A program made the position numbers and the translations under genes. From Sorex araneus (taxonomy: Eukaryota; Chordata; Mammalia; Eulipotyphla; Soricidae), in contig NC_073303.1 of assembly GCF_027595985.1 (NCBI RefSeq), forward strand, positions 189,276,095 to 189,340,094: a DNA stretch of 64,000 nt, in the 5' to 3' direction. Below the pieces are notes generated by a model. That model was not told where the DNA came from, ran no database searches, and saw only the letters and a list, made by a program, of their open reading frames with translations. This document shows, in pieces, positions 52,527-63,469 of this stretch (the first letter of the stretch is position 1; each line of letters opens with the position of its first letter).

Positions 52527-53759
52527 GGCCTTTCCGCTGCTGCACAAGCACGATCCCAGAGGTCAACTAAACTACTTTGGACACCAGCAGCTCACAGAAA
52601 TGCCTCTAGACTGTGAACTGAGCCACTGCCCCATGTGGCACCAGGGGGAAAGGGTTTTTCTCTCTCTCAACCCTTCCTTTCCAGGCACAGCATGGCGATC
52701 ACTGCTTTTTGAGCACAAAATGGAGGTACCAGCCGGCTGCTGAGGGACACGCGGGAGATCCCGGGGGGCGGGGGATACCAGCCCGACCCTCTGCCGAGAT
52801 TTAAATGCAGCAACCACATGTGTGTGGCCTTTCCACTGCTGCAGGAGCATGATCCCAGAGGCCAACTGAACTACTTTGGACACCAGCAGCTCGAAGAAAT
52901 GCCTCTAGACTGTGAACTGAGCCACTGCCCCACGCGACGCCAGGGGGGAAGGGTTTCTCTCTCGGCTTTTCCATCTTATGAGCACCACAAAAGGGAAGTA
53001 AAAGCTTGCAGTGATGCAATTTCTGGCAGAATTTTCCCTGGACTTTATACAGAAATCCAAAACCACGTGGCTGCAATTGCCTAATATCTCTTAATTGTCA
53101 ACAATGTGAAATAGTTCTGTTTTAGCAGGTCTGACTTTGGAGGGAAACTCCAAACAATAATAGTGAGTGAGTTTTTTGTTGAAATATTGAAGGTAATTAA
53201 AGTAGTAGCCATGTCTCTAGACTGTGAACTAAGCCATAGCTCCACGCCGGCCGAAGAGAAGAAATATCCTTCTTTCTCATTCTTTATTTTTCCTTTTAGG
53301 GAAGAAGCAACATGGTGTCTGCCATATTATGAGGACTATTAAGCAGGCACGAACTTTATGGATTAGGAAGGAGGAAAAAAAAAGAGTTATGTACTTGGAA
53401 GAGCTGGACTTCATATCTCTTCATTCTCAGCAATGGAAAACTAATTATCAAATGCTCCCTTGGCAGTAGGGCTGTCTTTTTTGGGGGGAAACTCCAACAA
53501 CAATAGTGAGTTTTGTGTTGAAATATGGATTGTAATCAAGGTAAAGAGAAAATGAAGTGAAATTTATCAGTTACGCAGGCGGGGATGGGGGAGCGGGGGG
53601 TGGAAGGTATACTGGGGTTTTTGGTGGTGGAATATGGACACTGGTGAAGGGACGGGTGTTTGAGTATTGTATAACTGAGACATAAGCCTGAGAACTTTGT
53701 AACTTTCCACATGGTGATTCAATAAAATAAATTTTTAAAAAATTAGCTGACCAAAAAAA
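52527..53759 (+). mobile_element. Non-coding L1-tailed element, copy 3, full length
   Basis: 1233 bp bounded by a 17-bp target duplication. Two 5' monomers start at 52527 and 52826 (GGCCTTTCC(G/A)CTGCTGCA; period 299 bp), and the first starts exactly at the insertion boundary. The body then reads GCAATTTCTGGCAGAATTTT, ATACAGAAATCCAAAACCAC, GTCTGACTTTGGAGGG and TTGAAATATTGAAGG. An internal echo of the monomer (TCTAGACTGTGAACTAAGCC) is near 53214. The end is an L1-like tail (GGTATACTGGGGTTTTTGGT, AACTTTCCACATGGTGATTC) with A-rich terminus. No reading frame, so it must borrow L1 proteins. Confidence 0.93.
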
Positions 53760-53779
53760 AAGAATCAACCAGAATAAGT

Positions 53780-55286
53780 ATAAATAATCTTACATTGACA
53801 ATGATATTTTTAAGATATAATTGTTTCTTGATAGCAGGAAATATTTTCCACCATTCATCTACTAGGGGGAAGACAGTGCACTTGAGTTTGTCATCAAGAA
53901 CTTGAAATTATTTGAAGTGAATAAAAATGCTTTGAGTTTCCCCTAATCCCCTTGTTCGTAATTTTTCATTCTCATAAATATTGCTTGCAACAGGAAGTTG
54001 CTAGAGAAATTACTAGAGAGGTGGCTTTAGGGCATAAAAGGCAAGATGATATGATTGTTCATTCTCTCATTCCTTCTTTCAACTTAGTCCATTGAATCTC
54101 AGATGTGGTGTTTGATGCCTTTATAATAAATGAATATAGAGATACAAAAAGATATGACAGAATATTTAATTTTAAAAGATAAGCAGCAATAAATAAATCT
54201 AGAAACTAATGCATTACCAATAATGCCATCTTTAATGGGTCAAATGGTTTTATCTATTGTTATAGATCAAAAACATACTTCCTCATTAAAAAAATATAAA
54301 TGTTCAGAGCATTAGTATTTTGAAGAAAGTAGAATTTCTATTACATATTATTTGTAAGAGGCTTGTATTTGGTTCACTATATTTCCAAATCCTCTCTGGG
54401 TTATTTTAATCTCTTGGTATATTGTATTTTTCCCGAGTTCAATAGATGTAGAAACATTCTGTTTAACAAATGTTTCCTGTGAGTTTTTCATTTTTAAATA
54501 AAAACATAACTTATTTATCAGAATTCAGACTGCTATTGTTACGGATCACCTGTAAATATTTTAGGAGTTCTTGGTTCAATGAGGGTGAGATCTTTTAAGT
54601 TAAAAACAAAAGTGATGATTATATTTTCACAACAAGTGATTAAAAAGAAAGAGGGGGTGAACTGGACAGAAAATTGGTGATTGGGTGACATCTATCTTAC
54701 TTTGTACTTCTAGAATAATAACACTTTTTATTGTTTCTATTGTTTCTATTGCCAAAATATCAATGAATTAAATTAAATGTTAGCTACAGAAAGTGCTTTT
54801 AATATTGGCTATAAAATGTCTGGTGACTTAAATGGAAGAGCAACATTACATGCCTCCTTTTATTATAGACTTTATTATTAAGGCTATTTGTATTAAAATC
54901 ATTTTACCATATACTATATTCCAAAATAGGTAAACCAATGCTGACACAGAGAAAGTTTAGGAGACAAACAGCTTCTTAAAATTGGCTTTAAAAAAAAAAT
55001 TATGTTGCACCTCTCCCACCCACTGCACACCCCATATGCAGGAAGACCAAGTCCTAAAAAAAAAAATGAACATAAAGAAAGCAGTATTAGCAATTCATTT
55101 ATTGTGAGTCTCTAAACAGGAAAGTAGAGATTTAGTGTAAGTTTGATTGTGAGATTATCATAATAAAAGATGTCTAAACAAGAACAGGAAATTCCCCTTG
55201 GAAAAGATAACATATCGAGATTCAAACAAGTTTGTCGTTGCTTAAGATACACTTGAAAGCTATTTTCTGACCTAAGATTCCAAGAT
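53780..55286. other. 1.5 kb unique AT-rich sequence
   Basis: No recognised repeat, RNA gene or exon. Confidence 0.5.
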
Positions 55287-55288
55287 TC

Positions 55289-55432
55289 GGGGCTAGGGAG
55301 ATTGTACCAACGGGCAGGATGCCTGGCTTGCATACAGCCAACCAGGTTCGATTCCCCCAAACCCTCCAGAACTGACCCCTGAGCACAGAGCCAAGGTGGA
55401 TGTGGCCCCAAAACAAAACAAAAAGATCCCAG
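55289..55432 (+). mobile_element. SINE, first of a same-site pair
   Basis: GGGGCTAGGGAGATTGTACC, CTTGCATACAGCCAACCAGG, GTTCGATTCCCCC and GATGTGGCCCCAAAACAAAA. Preceded by AAGATTCCAAGATTC (55274-55288), which recurs after it. Confidence 0.88.
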
Positions 55433-55447
55433 GATTCTCAGGGCAGA

Positions 55448-55581
55448 GGGATTGTAGAGCGTTAAGGTGCATGCCTTGCATGTGGTCAAAATGGGTTTGA
55501 ATCCCCTATCCCAGAAATGATTCCCGAGCATCTAAGCATCACCACTGGGTATGGCCCAAATCCCCCTCCACAACAACAACA
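55448..55581 (+). mobile_element. SINE, second of a same-site pair
   Basis: CAGGGCAGAGGGATTGTAGA, GCATGCCTTGCATGTGGTC, GGGTTTGAATCCCC and GGGTATGGCCCAAATCCCC. It sits between AAGATCCCAGGATTC (55433-55447) and AAGAATCCAAGATAATC (55582-55598), both variants of the same target. Confidence 0.85.
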
Positions 55582-55599
55582 AAGAATCCAAGATAATCT

Positions 55600-56388
55600 G
55601 ATAAGTAAAAACTCTTAGGATACATTTCAGAATTTACTCAGCGGATAAGAGAAAAGTTGCTCACGTTTACAAAGCAATGCTTTTAATAATTGATATGTAT
55701 ATATTTAAAGGAACCTAATATTTATTTGTCTTTACTTTTCTCAATATTTTGTGCAGAAAGTATTAAGGTTTATGTTATTTTAATTAAAATAACTGCACTA
55801 TAACCTTATAAAACATTTTTATTTATGTCTTTGTTAAATATCATTGTATTATAATATTATATCAGCTTCACATGTGCATCATTAAAATCAGCATGTGTTA
55901 TCTTTTATTCATGTCTTATTAATGGGATTTCAGAAGCATTAAAGTCAATATATGACTGTGCTATTATAATAACTATGTATGACATTATTTTCCAGGTAGT
56001 TATGATCATGTTTCACTGGGTACAAATTTTGTTCTTGAGAAACTAATCTTCAAAGACAATGTGTTTCTTCTTTCTCATCACGAAAACAAAAGGCCTGGCA
56101 ATCCTATCAAACACCTACTACATTGATGTCCCATCTAAAAAACAAACCAAAACAAAAAACAAGAAAAGAGAAACTCTCTTTCATCAGTCGTAGCTATTTG
56201 CAAGTTTTAGAAAGGCAGTATTAAGCTGCTTTCTATGAATTACTAAGAGCTCTTCACTTACTTTCAGTGGGTCAGTGAAACTAAAATAATTGTCATAATA
56301 ATGGTAAGATGCTATTTGCACTTTTTAATTATATTGACATTTGCACTGATAGTATGAAGGCAATGGTGTTTAAAAGTTCTAGGACAGG
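55600..56388. other. Unique AT-rich sequence, nothing identified
   Basis: No recognised repeat or exon. Confidence 0.5.
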
Positions 56389-56554
56389 GGCTAGAGAGAT
56401 AGCACAGCGGGTTTGCCTTGCATATGGCCGACCCAGGTTCAATTCCCAGCATCTCATATGGTCCCCTGAGCACCTCCAGGGATAATTCCTGAGTGCAGAG
56501 CCAGGAGTGACCCCTGTGCATCGCTGGGTGTGACCCAAACAGAAAAAAAAAAAA
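56389..56554 (+). mobile_element. Young poly(A)-type SINE, small head deletion
   Basis: GGGGCTAGAGAGATAGCACA, GCGGGTTTGCCTTGCATATG (GTAGGGC.. skipped), CATATGGTCCCCTGAGCACC and GTGTGACCCAAACAGAAAAA. Confidence 0.95.
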
Positions 56555-56686
56555 GTAGTCATTACCTGTGTTCAACATAATTTTGAAATCATAAAGCTAG
56601 GTACATTTCAGAGTATTATTAACTCGGGACAGCTGGGTGTGCCCACTTGCCCAAAAAGGAATATCACTGGCCTTAAATAATAGCTC

Positions 56687-56818
56687 GAAGGGCTGGAGTG
56701 CTTATCTGGCATGCTGGATCCCTGGACTCAATGCCCAGAACCACCAGGAGTCACCCCTGAGCCCCAAGTCATGAGTAGCCCCTGAGCACTGCTATGTGTG
56801 ACCCTAAAACCTAAATAC
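56687..56818 (+). mobile_element. SINE, old, deleted
   Basis: GAAGGGCTGGAGTGCTTATC, GGACTCAATGCCCAGAACC, CCAGGAGTCACCCCTGAGCC and CTATGTGTGACCCTAAAACC. Part of the A-box region is lost. Confidence 0.82.
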
Positions 56819-56849
56819 ATAGAATATTGTTAGAGAAGAAAAACTATTC

Positions 56850-56855
56850 CTTTTA
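56850..56855. repeat. Putative target duplication of the foldback element
   Basis: CTTTTA here and CTTTTC at 57404-57409 directly flank the terminal inverted repeats. Confidence 0.5.
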
Positions 56856-57403
56856 TGTAGGATAACATTGGGGTTGTCCTTTCAGTCTTGCCACAGGGAA
56901 CTTAGTTTACCTTAGAGCAATGGCCTTTCAGTATGGACACAGGAAGACAGTTAATATGCTTTGTAACTTGGGAGCTGATTGACTCCAACAATATTTACTC
57001 CTGGGCATCTTCTTTCTCGACTCAGTTGCCCTTAGTTCCTAGTACACCAAAAGCAGGGTCCCGACAAGGGACAGAATGGACCCAGGGCAAGCTGTGAAAA
57101 TGGCTGTGAAATCGAAATTGGCCAGGTCAAAGCACCACAATACTCAATTATAAGTTGAGAGCATGGTCATAGACAAATGCTGTCATGATCCAAAAGTAAC
57201 GATGAGACTAGGACCCTGCTGGTGTTAGGAAGACTAACCTGGCTTAAGGACTGTGATCTGGAATATATAGTGAATGTCCTCAGGAAGAACCAAACTTTAA
57301 GTCTGGTATATCTCTGACTGTGCTCATACAGAATGACATTGCCTTGAGGTAAACTAAGTTCCCTGCAGCAAGGCTAGAAGGACAAACCCAATGTTACCCT
57401 ACA
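56856..57403. mobile_element. 548-bp foldback element with long inverted repeats
   Basis: The left end TGTAGGATAACATTGGGGTT and, on the other strand, the right end TGTAGGGTAACATTGGGTTT begin arms that stay alignable inward: CAGGGAACTTAGTTTACCT(T/C)A in both, GCAATG..TT(T)C.GTATG..CACA in both, and CCTA(G/A).ACACC.. AGCAGGGTCC at about 195 bp in both. The unpaired centre is about 150 bp. No open frame of note. Ends and possible CTTTT flanking repeat suggest a non-autonomous cut-and-paste DNA transposon, but I cannot place it in a named superfamily; an inverted duplication of an unknown repeat is the alternative. Confidence 0.75.
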
Positions 57404-57409
57404 CTTTTC

Positions 57410-57984
57410 AACCTCAAGTTTAAATGAAAGGTTTGGTGGTTAGGACTTGGGTTTTGGGTTTTAGTTGTGTAAGGCATTTTGTGTAATAAAAAGAACATAT
57501 GCTGATAGTACTCTGGGTCATACCAAACTAGCATGGTGTCACCAAGGAAAACTGGTGGCAATTGTTCGAGGTGAAAGCTAAACAGACTGACTTGGAAGTA
57601 GAACACTTTTGAATGAGTGAGAAACTACCTTCATTCAAACCTGGGGACTTTTCCAATGCTTTCCTGAAAATGTACAATATGAGTCTGTCACTTCAAAGAA
57701 AATACCTGAGAGTTTTTTATTACCCATAAGCTTTCATTTTCAAACAAAATTTGGGATGTGAAAACCTTAATATTCAGGTGGTAATTTAAAATCTTAAGCT
57801 ACTGAAAGCTTCATGGTTCTGAAACACTTTTCTCATGAGGTTGTACTGGTAATAAAAATAATCTTTTTTTGTAATTATAAACTGTGCCAAAATTTGAAAT
57901 ACCTGCATAATTTCAAAATATATACTTTTCAAATGATCGACATGTGCTGTTATAAAAATTATGTGTAAATAGAAGATACATGGA
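57410..57984. other. Unique sequence, nothing identified
   Basis: No recognised repeat or exon. Confidence 0.45.
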
Positions 57985-58170
57985 AGGGATAAAAGATGGT
58001 AGAGTGTATAAGGCATCTGCCTTGCATGTGGTTCATCTATCCCCAGCACCTCTGATGCTCCTCTGAGTACTTTTAGGAGTGGCTATGGAGAAATCTCAGG
58101 GGTGGCCCTCAAATACAGAACCCAGAATAGCCCTTGACCACCATTGGGTATGACAAAAAAAAAATCACCA
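57985..58170 (+). mobile_element. Poly(A)-type SINE, diverged, with enlarged body
   Basis: GGATAAAAGATGGTAGAGTG, CATCTGCCTTGCATGTGG, TTCATCTATCCCCAGC, GGAGTGGCTATGGAGAAATC and GGGTATGACAAAAAAAAAAT. Confidence 0.8.
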
Positions 58171-58560
58171 CCCCCACATTTAAAGGATGTTAGGGACCAA
58201 TAGATTCAAAGGTAAGGGTACATATAATTTAATTTTGTCATTTCATATTCCATATTGCAAATAACTATTAAGAACTAAGAACTCATAAATAACTAAGAAC
58301 ATGAAATATGTCCTCAAGATAAATCTAATGTGACTAACCTTAAAACTTCCCAGATGTTCAAGTGGAAGACAAGGATTTTTGAGAGTTGTTATAATTCTCT
58401 CAAGGAAGTAAACTAAAATATGCTTACTCTAAATCAAGGATAGGAGATTCCAACAGAGGATAAAAAAGTTTTTTAGAAAGGATTACAAGAAATTCTGCAA
58501 GTAAAAATATCTTTAAAATAAAGTTTTACAGGAGAAACATAATATTTAATTGAGATAAAG
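58171..58560. other. Unique AT-rich sequence, nothing identified
   Basis: No recognised repeat or exon. Confidence 0.45.
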
Positions 58561-58574
58561 AAGAAAGAATTTTG

Positions 58575-58737
58575 GGGCTGGAGCAATAGCACAACCTTTT
58601 TGCTTTGCACGTGGGCTACCTAAGTTCAATACCCAGCATTCCATATGGTCCCCTGAGTACTGCCAGGGCTAATTCCTGAGTGCAGAGCCAGAAGTAACCC
58701 CTGTGCATTGCCGGGTGTAATCCAAAAAGAAAAAAAA
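58575..58737 (+). mobile_element. Young poly(A)-type SINE with exact target duplication
   Basis: GGGCTGGAGCAATAGCACAA, CTTTGCACGTGGGCTACC, CATATGGTCCCCTGAGTACT and GTGTAATCCAAAAAG plus A-run. AAGAAAGAATTTTG at 58561-58574 and 58738-58751. Confidence 0.96.
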
Positions 58738-58983
58738 AAGAAAGAATTTTGAACTTGCAGTCACAATCAATTGATACTATCCAATGTGAATAACAAAGGG
58801 AAAACAAAATTAAAAATGATAAATACAGCTAAATACAGCTGAAGGAGTTATTGGACAAATCAAAGTTTCAATCATATATCTATTAGGAATAACCAAAAAA
58901 AAGGATGGGTTAAAATACATATAAAATGGCCAACAATGTTACCAACTTAAAAATAGACATAAATTTATATATGAAAAATAGTT

Positions 58984-58995
58984 AACATATAAATT
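58984..58995. repeat. 12-bp target duplication, left copy
   Basis: AACATATAAATT, identical at 59668-59679. Confidence 0.92.
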
Positions 58996-59667
58996 GCAGA
59001 GTCTCTTGTCCAAGCGCCTGGCTCTCTTCCCCAGGGCCTCCTCGGAGCGGATGGGCTCCAGCTTCTCTCCCCACCCAAGCAGAGCTCCTAGAGGCCAAAG
59101 ACCTCTGGAACCTAGCCACAGCCATGCTCAAGGACCCTTTCTTCACATTCGAACGAGCCTCATGCATGAAGGAACCGACAGAGGAACCCAGCTGTGTGGG
59201 ACTCGGGGCTGAGACCTCCAAGGCTGCTCAGATCGGGACTGGGCCTCTTTCACCCAGATTTCCCATTTCCCAATAGCTAGGTGGTCACACCCAGGGGCTG
59301 CCCCGGCGCCGTGTACTCCTGTCAACAACCAGCATCCAGAGACTTAAAAACAAGCTCCCAAAAGCAATATCTTATAGCCTACTTCTTCCTCTGGGAGAAC
59401 CTGGCAAACTACTGGGAGTTTCCTGCCCACAGGGGAGAGCTTCGAAAGGTCCCCATGGTGTATTAATATGCCAAAACCAGTAACAAGCTGGCTCTCATTC
59501 CCCTGACCATGTAAGAGCCTCCAGTACGACATTGTTGGAAGGACAAGTCCAGAGATGCCTCTAAAATCTCAGGGCTTGGACAAATGGAGACATTACTGAG
59601 ACCACTAGAGAAATTCGATGATCAACGGGATATAATAATGATGATGAGGAGGAGGAGGATGATGATG
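58996..59667 (+). mobile_element. 672-bp element with GAT-type tail
   Basis: Bounded by an exact 12-bp target duplication. Its 5' half (AACCTAGCCACAGCCATGCTC, GAGACCTCCAAGGCTGCTCA, GGGACTGGGCCTC) matches the element at 26486-27136. Its 3' half (CTTCCTCTGGGAGAACCTGG, GTATTAATATGCCAAAACCAG, GGAGACATTACTGAGACCAC) matches 11301-11567 and is a relative of the long-body SINE. It ends not in poly(A) but in ATAATGATGATGAGGAGG-type repeats. No reading frame of note. Confidence 0.87.
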
Positions 59668-59759
59668 AACATATAAATTATGTACAAATAAAGCCATATT
59701 GAGGCACATAATAATTAACTGAGTTTGAGTAATATTGAAAGAAAAAATGGAAAATAAAC

Positions 59760-59910
59760 ACATAAGAGCACCACATGGTATCCTGAGCATCACAGGGTGC
59801 AGCCACAGAAACCCCCCCCCCACTGCCAGGGATCGCCCCTAAACCCAGAGCATCTCAGGGCCCCAGCAGCATGGAACCCGGACCTCCTGAATACCACTTG
59901 AAAGTCTCTA
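59760..59910 (+). mobile_element. Possible SINE body fragment
   Basis: GCACCACATGGTATCCTGAG and CACAGGGTGCAGCCACAGAA resemble short-SINE body words. The remainder (poly-C, CCAGCAGCATGGAACCCGG) is unassigned. Confidence 0.3.
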
Positions 59911-60214
59911 CTCCCCAAAAATATTCAAGGCATATTCAAAAATTAGTTTGTTCACTATAACAAGCTATTTCAGTATAATCCTTATCCTTCAACATCATTG
60001 CACATAGTAGGGGATAAGTTAAGAATGTGAGCTTTATAGTCAACTAGTGCCTCTTTCTAGTCGAATGGCCTCGGGTATACGACGATCTCCTGTGGTCCTT
60101 CACTTTTTCTTCTAAAAATGGATAGAATGATTGTGCATGTCTTAGAGAATTAAGCAGAGTGTTAACACCCAAAACTGGTTGCTGTCTTTACGCAATTATC
60201 AAAAATAAAGGCCA
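59911..60214. other. Unique sequence, nothing identified
   Basis: No recognised repeat. Confidence 0.4.
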
Positions 60215-60430
60215 AAGTTGTTTTGCATTTCGGTCAACACATTCTGATTTGGAAAGTACAGATGATTTCAACTCATGATGATCACAAGGAGCCTTTTAAC
60301 CGCATTGAAGTCATTGGAGATTTATCTGCAAAGCTGGAGAGATCAGATCTGAAAAGCACGAATCTTTACACCAAAGCTGAACCCCTACGGTTCAGGACTC
60401 TTTGCTTGGAAATACATATGCCTGAGTAGA
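60215..60430 (+). other. Candidate conserved sequence with 68-codon open frame
   Basis: Non-repetitive and balanced in composition, with an open frame 60223-60429. Codon content looks ordinary (mixed, charged peptide ending HMPE), but there is no recognisable domain, no Kozak support and no clear splice context. It could be an old exon remnant, a conserved non-coding element or chance. Confidence 0.25.
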
Positions 60431-61794
60431 GTTTTCAATTTCTTTCCTTTTTTTAAAATTCATAGTTTCTCCTCCATTGCACCCAAATGTTTCATATTTC
60501 TTTTCCTAGTTTGACAACGAATATTGATTTTGGTCTTGAGAAAGTTCTTTCCAGAGAGGTCAGCGGGGTTTATAATACCCGCCCCTCCCCTCACGACACA
60601 CTCCACTTTAAAATGTCATTTAAGCTCTTTGCTTTTCTGTGAACCAAATAAAAAAAATATTATCTATAGCTGGCAAGAGGGCCTAAAAAGATGACACAGT
60701 TAAGATCACCTGCTTCCTGATGAAACTGAAGTTTGAAATGTCCCCCCGCCCTTTTGGCTGACCTTTCAGTAAAGTACAGCCCAGTTTTTTTAAAACTTAG
60801 CCAAGAAACTTAGGCTGTTTCCACCAATTTCTTTTTTCAAACTGACAAAATTTGAAGTAACTCTATACCTATATATAAAGTACGATTACTCCTATAGATA
60901 TCAGGGAAGTCTTCTCAAATGAGCAAAGCTTTTCAAAAGTATTTTTCTGGTGCTTTTTTCTTATAATTAAATCTCTAAAGAAACTTTCCAATTTCAACTT
61001 CAGGGATAAAAAGAATAAATAATTCAATTTCTCTTTGGTTAATGAAACCATTTAAAATTGCTTTTAAAGCTGATTACAAAATATATGCTCTACAAATACT
61101 TGTGGCTCATTTCAAAGTCAGATAGCTGCTTATTTTATAAAAGATGACTGTTCATACTAAAGGAATGTTCAACAAGGATATAGGGCATTGTCCCGTCATA
61201 ATTTGTAAATTCCTCAAGGTTTCTTATGGAACCATGACTTTCTTAAATTTGCCCATGATGGCAACATAGTTCAGTGATTCTTAAAATATAAGTATAAACA
61301 ATTGGTATTAATTTATCTGGAAGGTTTGCTAAACATGAAGCCTTGATGGACCTGGTACCATTGCTCTTAAATCAAAACTTCTAAGCATTATCACCAGGAA
61401 TTTGCATATTTATCAATATGTTCAGATGATGTACATGCAAACAAAAAGCAACTTCTACTCAAGATTGAATAATGACGGGAAGGTTGAATGTTTGCAAAGT
61501 TCTCACCCGATAATAAAACACAATGAAAATGCTTTTATTTTTAATAAATTTTTTCATTAAGTTAATAGAAAATATTCATTATATTCGAATCCTTATCATA
61601 GCATGTATAAGACATTAAGAAAATGGAAATATTGAAGATGAAGTTTATCTTCATCTTTGAATACTACATAAAACCTCCTTGAGCTTTCTGTTACTAAAAA
61701 TAATTTCAATATATTAACTTTATTATCAGTAATATCGTCTAAACCCAGGACAAATAAAATATAATAAATGTTAAAAATGAAAATTATAAAGTAA
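60431..61794. other. 1.4 kb unique AT-rich sequence
   Basis: No young repeat. A small GC-rich spot near 60578-60600 (ATACCCGCCCCTCCCCTCAC) stands out but is too short to interpret. Confidence 0.45.
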
Positions 61795-61953
61795 GGGCCA
61801 GAGTGATAGTACAGTCGGGAGGAGATTGCCTTGCATGCAGCCAATCTGGGTTAGATCCTTGGCATTCCATATGGTCCCCTGAGCACTGCCTAGAGTAATT
61901 CCTGAGTGCAGAGCCAGGAGTATATGCTGAACCCAAAAAGCAAAAAAAAAAAT
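61795..61953 (+). mobile_element. Poly(A)-type SINE, tail expanded to (AT)n
   Basis: GGGCCAGAGTGATAGTACAG, CTTGCATGCAGCCAATCTGG, CATATGGTCCCCTGAGCACT and GAACCCAAAAAGCAAAAAAA, followed by TATATA repeats to about 61980. Flanking TATAAAGT at 61785 and 61979 may be the target duplication. Confidence 0.93.
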
Positions 61954-61984
61954 ATATATATATATACATATATATGCATATAAA

Positions 61985-63029
61985 GTTATATGGACACAGA
62001 TAAAAATCACATAAGTAAAGATAGTTTGCTTCTTGCTATCATTTACTTATGATTTGCTATCATAAAATCCTTCAAGTTTTTGCCCAAATATTTCAATAGG
62101 TGTATGCCAATTTAAGACTAAAATATTTCTAATATTGCCTTACAAATATTAATTAAACACAAGCATAATACCAGTTCCTGAAAACTGAGAATTATTTGTA
62201 TTTTATTTTATTTTGTAGGATAGGTGGTTTCTATGAATTAACATTTGTATAATATATTAACTTAAGAAAAGCAAAGTTGTTTATTAAGAATTCTGCTAAG
62301 TCACATTCCTTATTAAGTTAAATAGAAAGAGGCATCAAATAGCTGTGCTTTATAATTTAGAAAATTTTCATCTTCCTACACCGGTAATATACTTTGTTCC
62401 AGCCTAGATTTCACAGGCTAAACTGATTAGCAACTCACCAAGAACTGTGAGAATTACTCAAAAGATCTAGAAGGTTAAATTTTTTTTAAATGGATGTTGT
62501 GAGAAATTCGCATGAAGAACAGTTTATTATTCAGAGGGACTTTGCATCCTAGAGCTTATAAGAAATAAAAAAAAGCCTTTGCTCTCAGCTCAGTGAGACA
62601 CTCTATCAAACATTTCCGAAAGTCGGAGATCCTGCTGGTTTTATCTTATTAAACAGGGACGAAAGCGCATTGCTTATTCAAGTTGTATTAAGAAAGTCTC
62701 AAAGCTGAGGACTCTCAACACAGAAACCAAGGAACTGAAAAACAATATCATGACTGTCCTACCTTCCAGATAAAGATAAACATATAGAATATAGATAGAG
62801 AGAGATGATATGGAGAAAGAGATAGAATTGAGATAGAGATCAATGAACTGTAATTAATGTAGAGTTAAAATACAGCTAGTAAAGATGTGTCTAAATAATA
62901 AACCAACACCTTTGAAGTATTGAACTTTCCTATATCCATAGTCTCTTGATATCCTGATCACTGTATAATTTGACATTCTCTTTTCATGATTTCATAATAA
63001 CAAGATAATCATTAAGGAAATACTTCTGG
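61985..63029. other. 1 kb unique AT-rich sequence
   Basis: A weak ATAGAGAT-type simple repeat near 62790-62845. No other element and no exon. Confidence 0.5.
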
Positions 63030-63213
63030 GATTTTTGTTTGTTTGTCTTTGGTTTTAGATCACACCCTGCAGTGTTTAGGACTTCATCATGATTCAACCC
63101 TAAGAAGTCACTCCTGTAAGGGCTCTAGGGACCATATGGGATGCACAGGATTAAGCCCAGATAAGTGACGTGGAAGGCAAGCACCCTACTGACTCTATTA
63201 TTGCTCCAGCCCC
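63030..63213 (-). mobile_element. Poly(A)-type SINE, old
   Basis: TTTGTTTGTTTGTCTTTGG tail, GATCACACCCTGCAGTG, ACCATATGGGATGCACAGG and CTATTATTGCTCCAGCCCC. Confidence 0.88.
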
Positions 63214-63299
63214 TCGGGGAACTGTATTTTTTCTCAATTCTGCAAATCATGTGTTCAAGCAAAGAAACTTTTTAAAAAAAAAAATTTTAGGGAATTTTT

Positions 63300-63461
63300 T
63301 GGGGGGGTCACACCCAGCAATGTACAGGGGTTACTCCTGGCTTTGCACTCAGGAATTACTCCTGGCAGTGCTCAGGCGACCATATGGAATGCTCAGAATC
63401 GAACCCAGGTCGGCCACATGCAAGGCAAATGCCCCACCTGCTGTACTATTGCTCCAGCACC
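63300..63461 (-). mobile_element. Poly(A)-type SINE
   Basis: TTGGGGGGGTCACACCCAGC, ACCATATGGAATGCTCAG, AATCGAACCCAGGTCGGCC and CTATTGCTCCAGCACC. Flanks TAGGGAATTTTT and TAGGGAAATATTTTT look like a drifted target duplication. Confidence 0.93.
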
Positions 63462-63469
63462 TAGGGAAA

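Noticed and set aside
55112..55531. 139-codon minus-strand frame
   Set aside because: It spans two SINEs inserted at the same site.
59760..59830. Poly-C run after a SINE-like piece
   Set aside because: Too short and degraded for a firm call; listed only as a low-confidence fragment.
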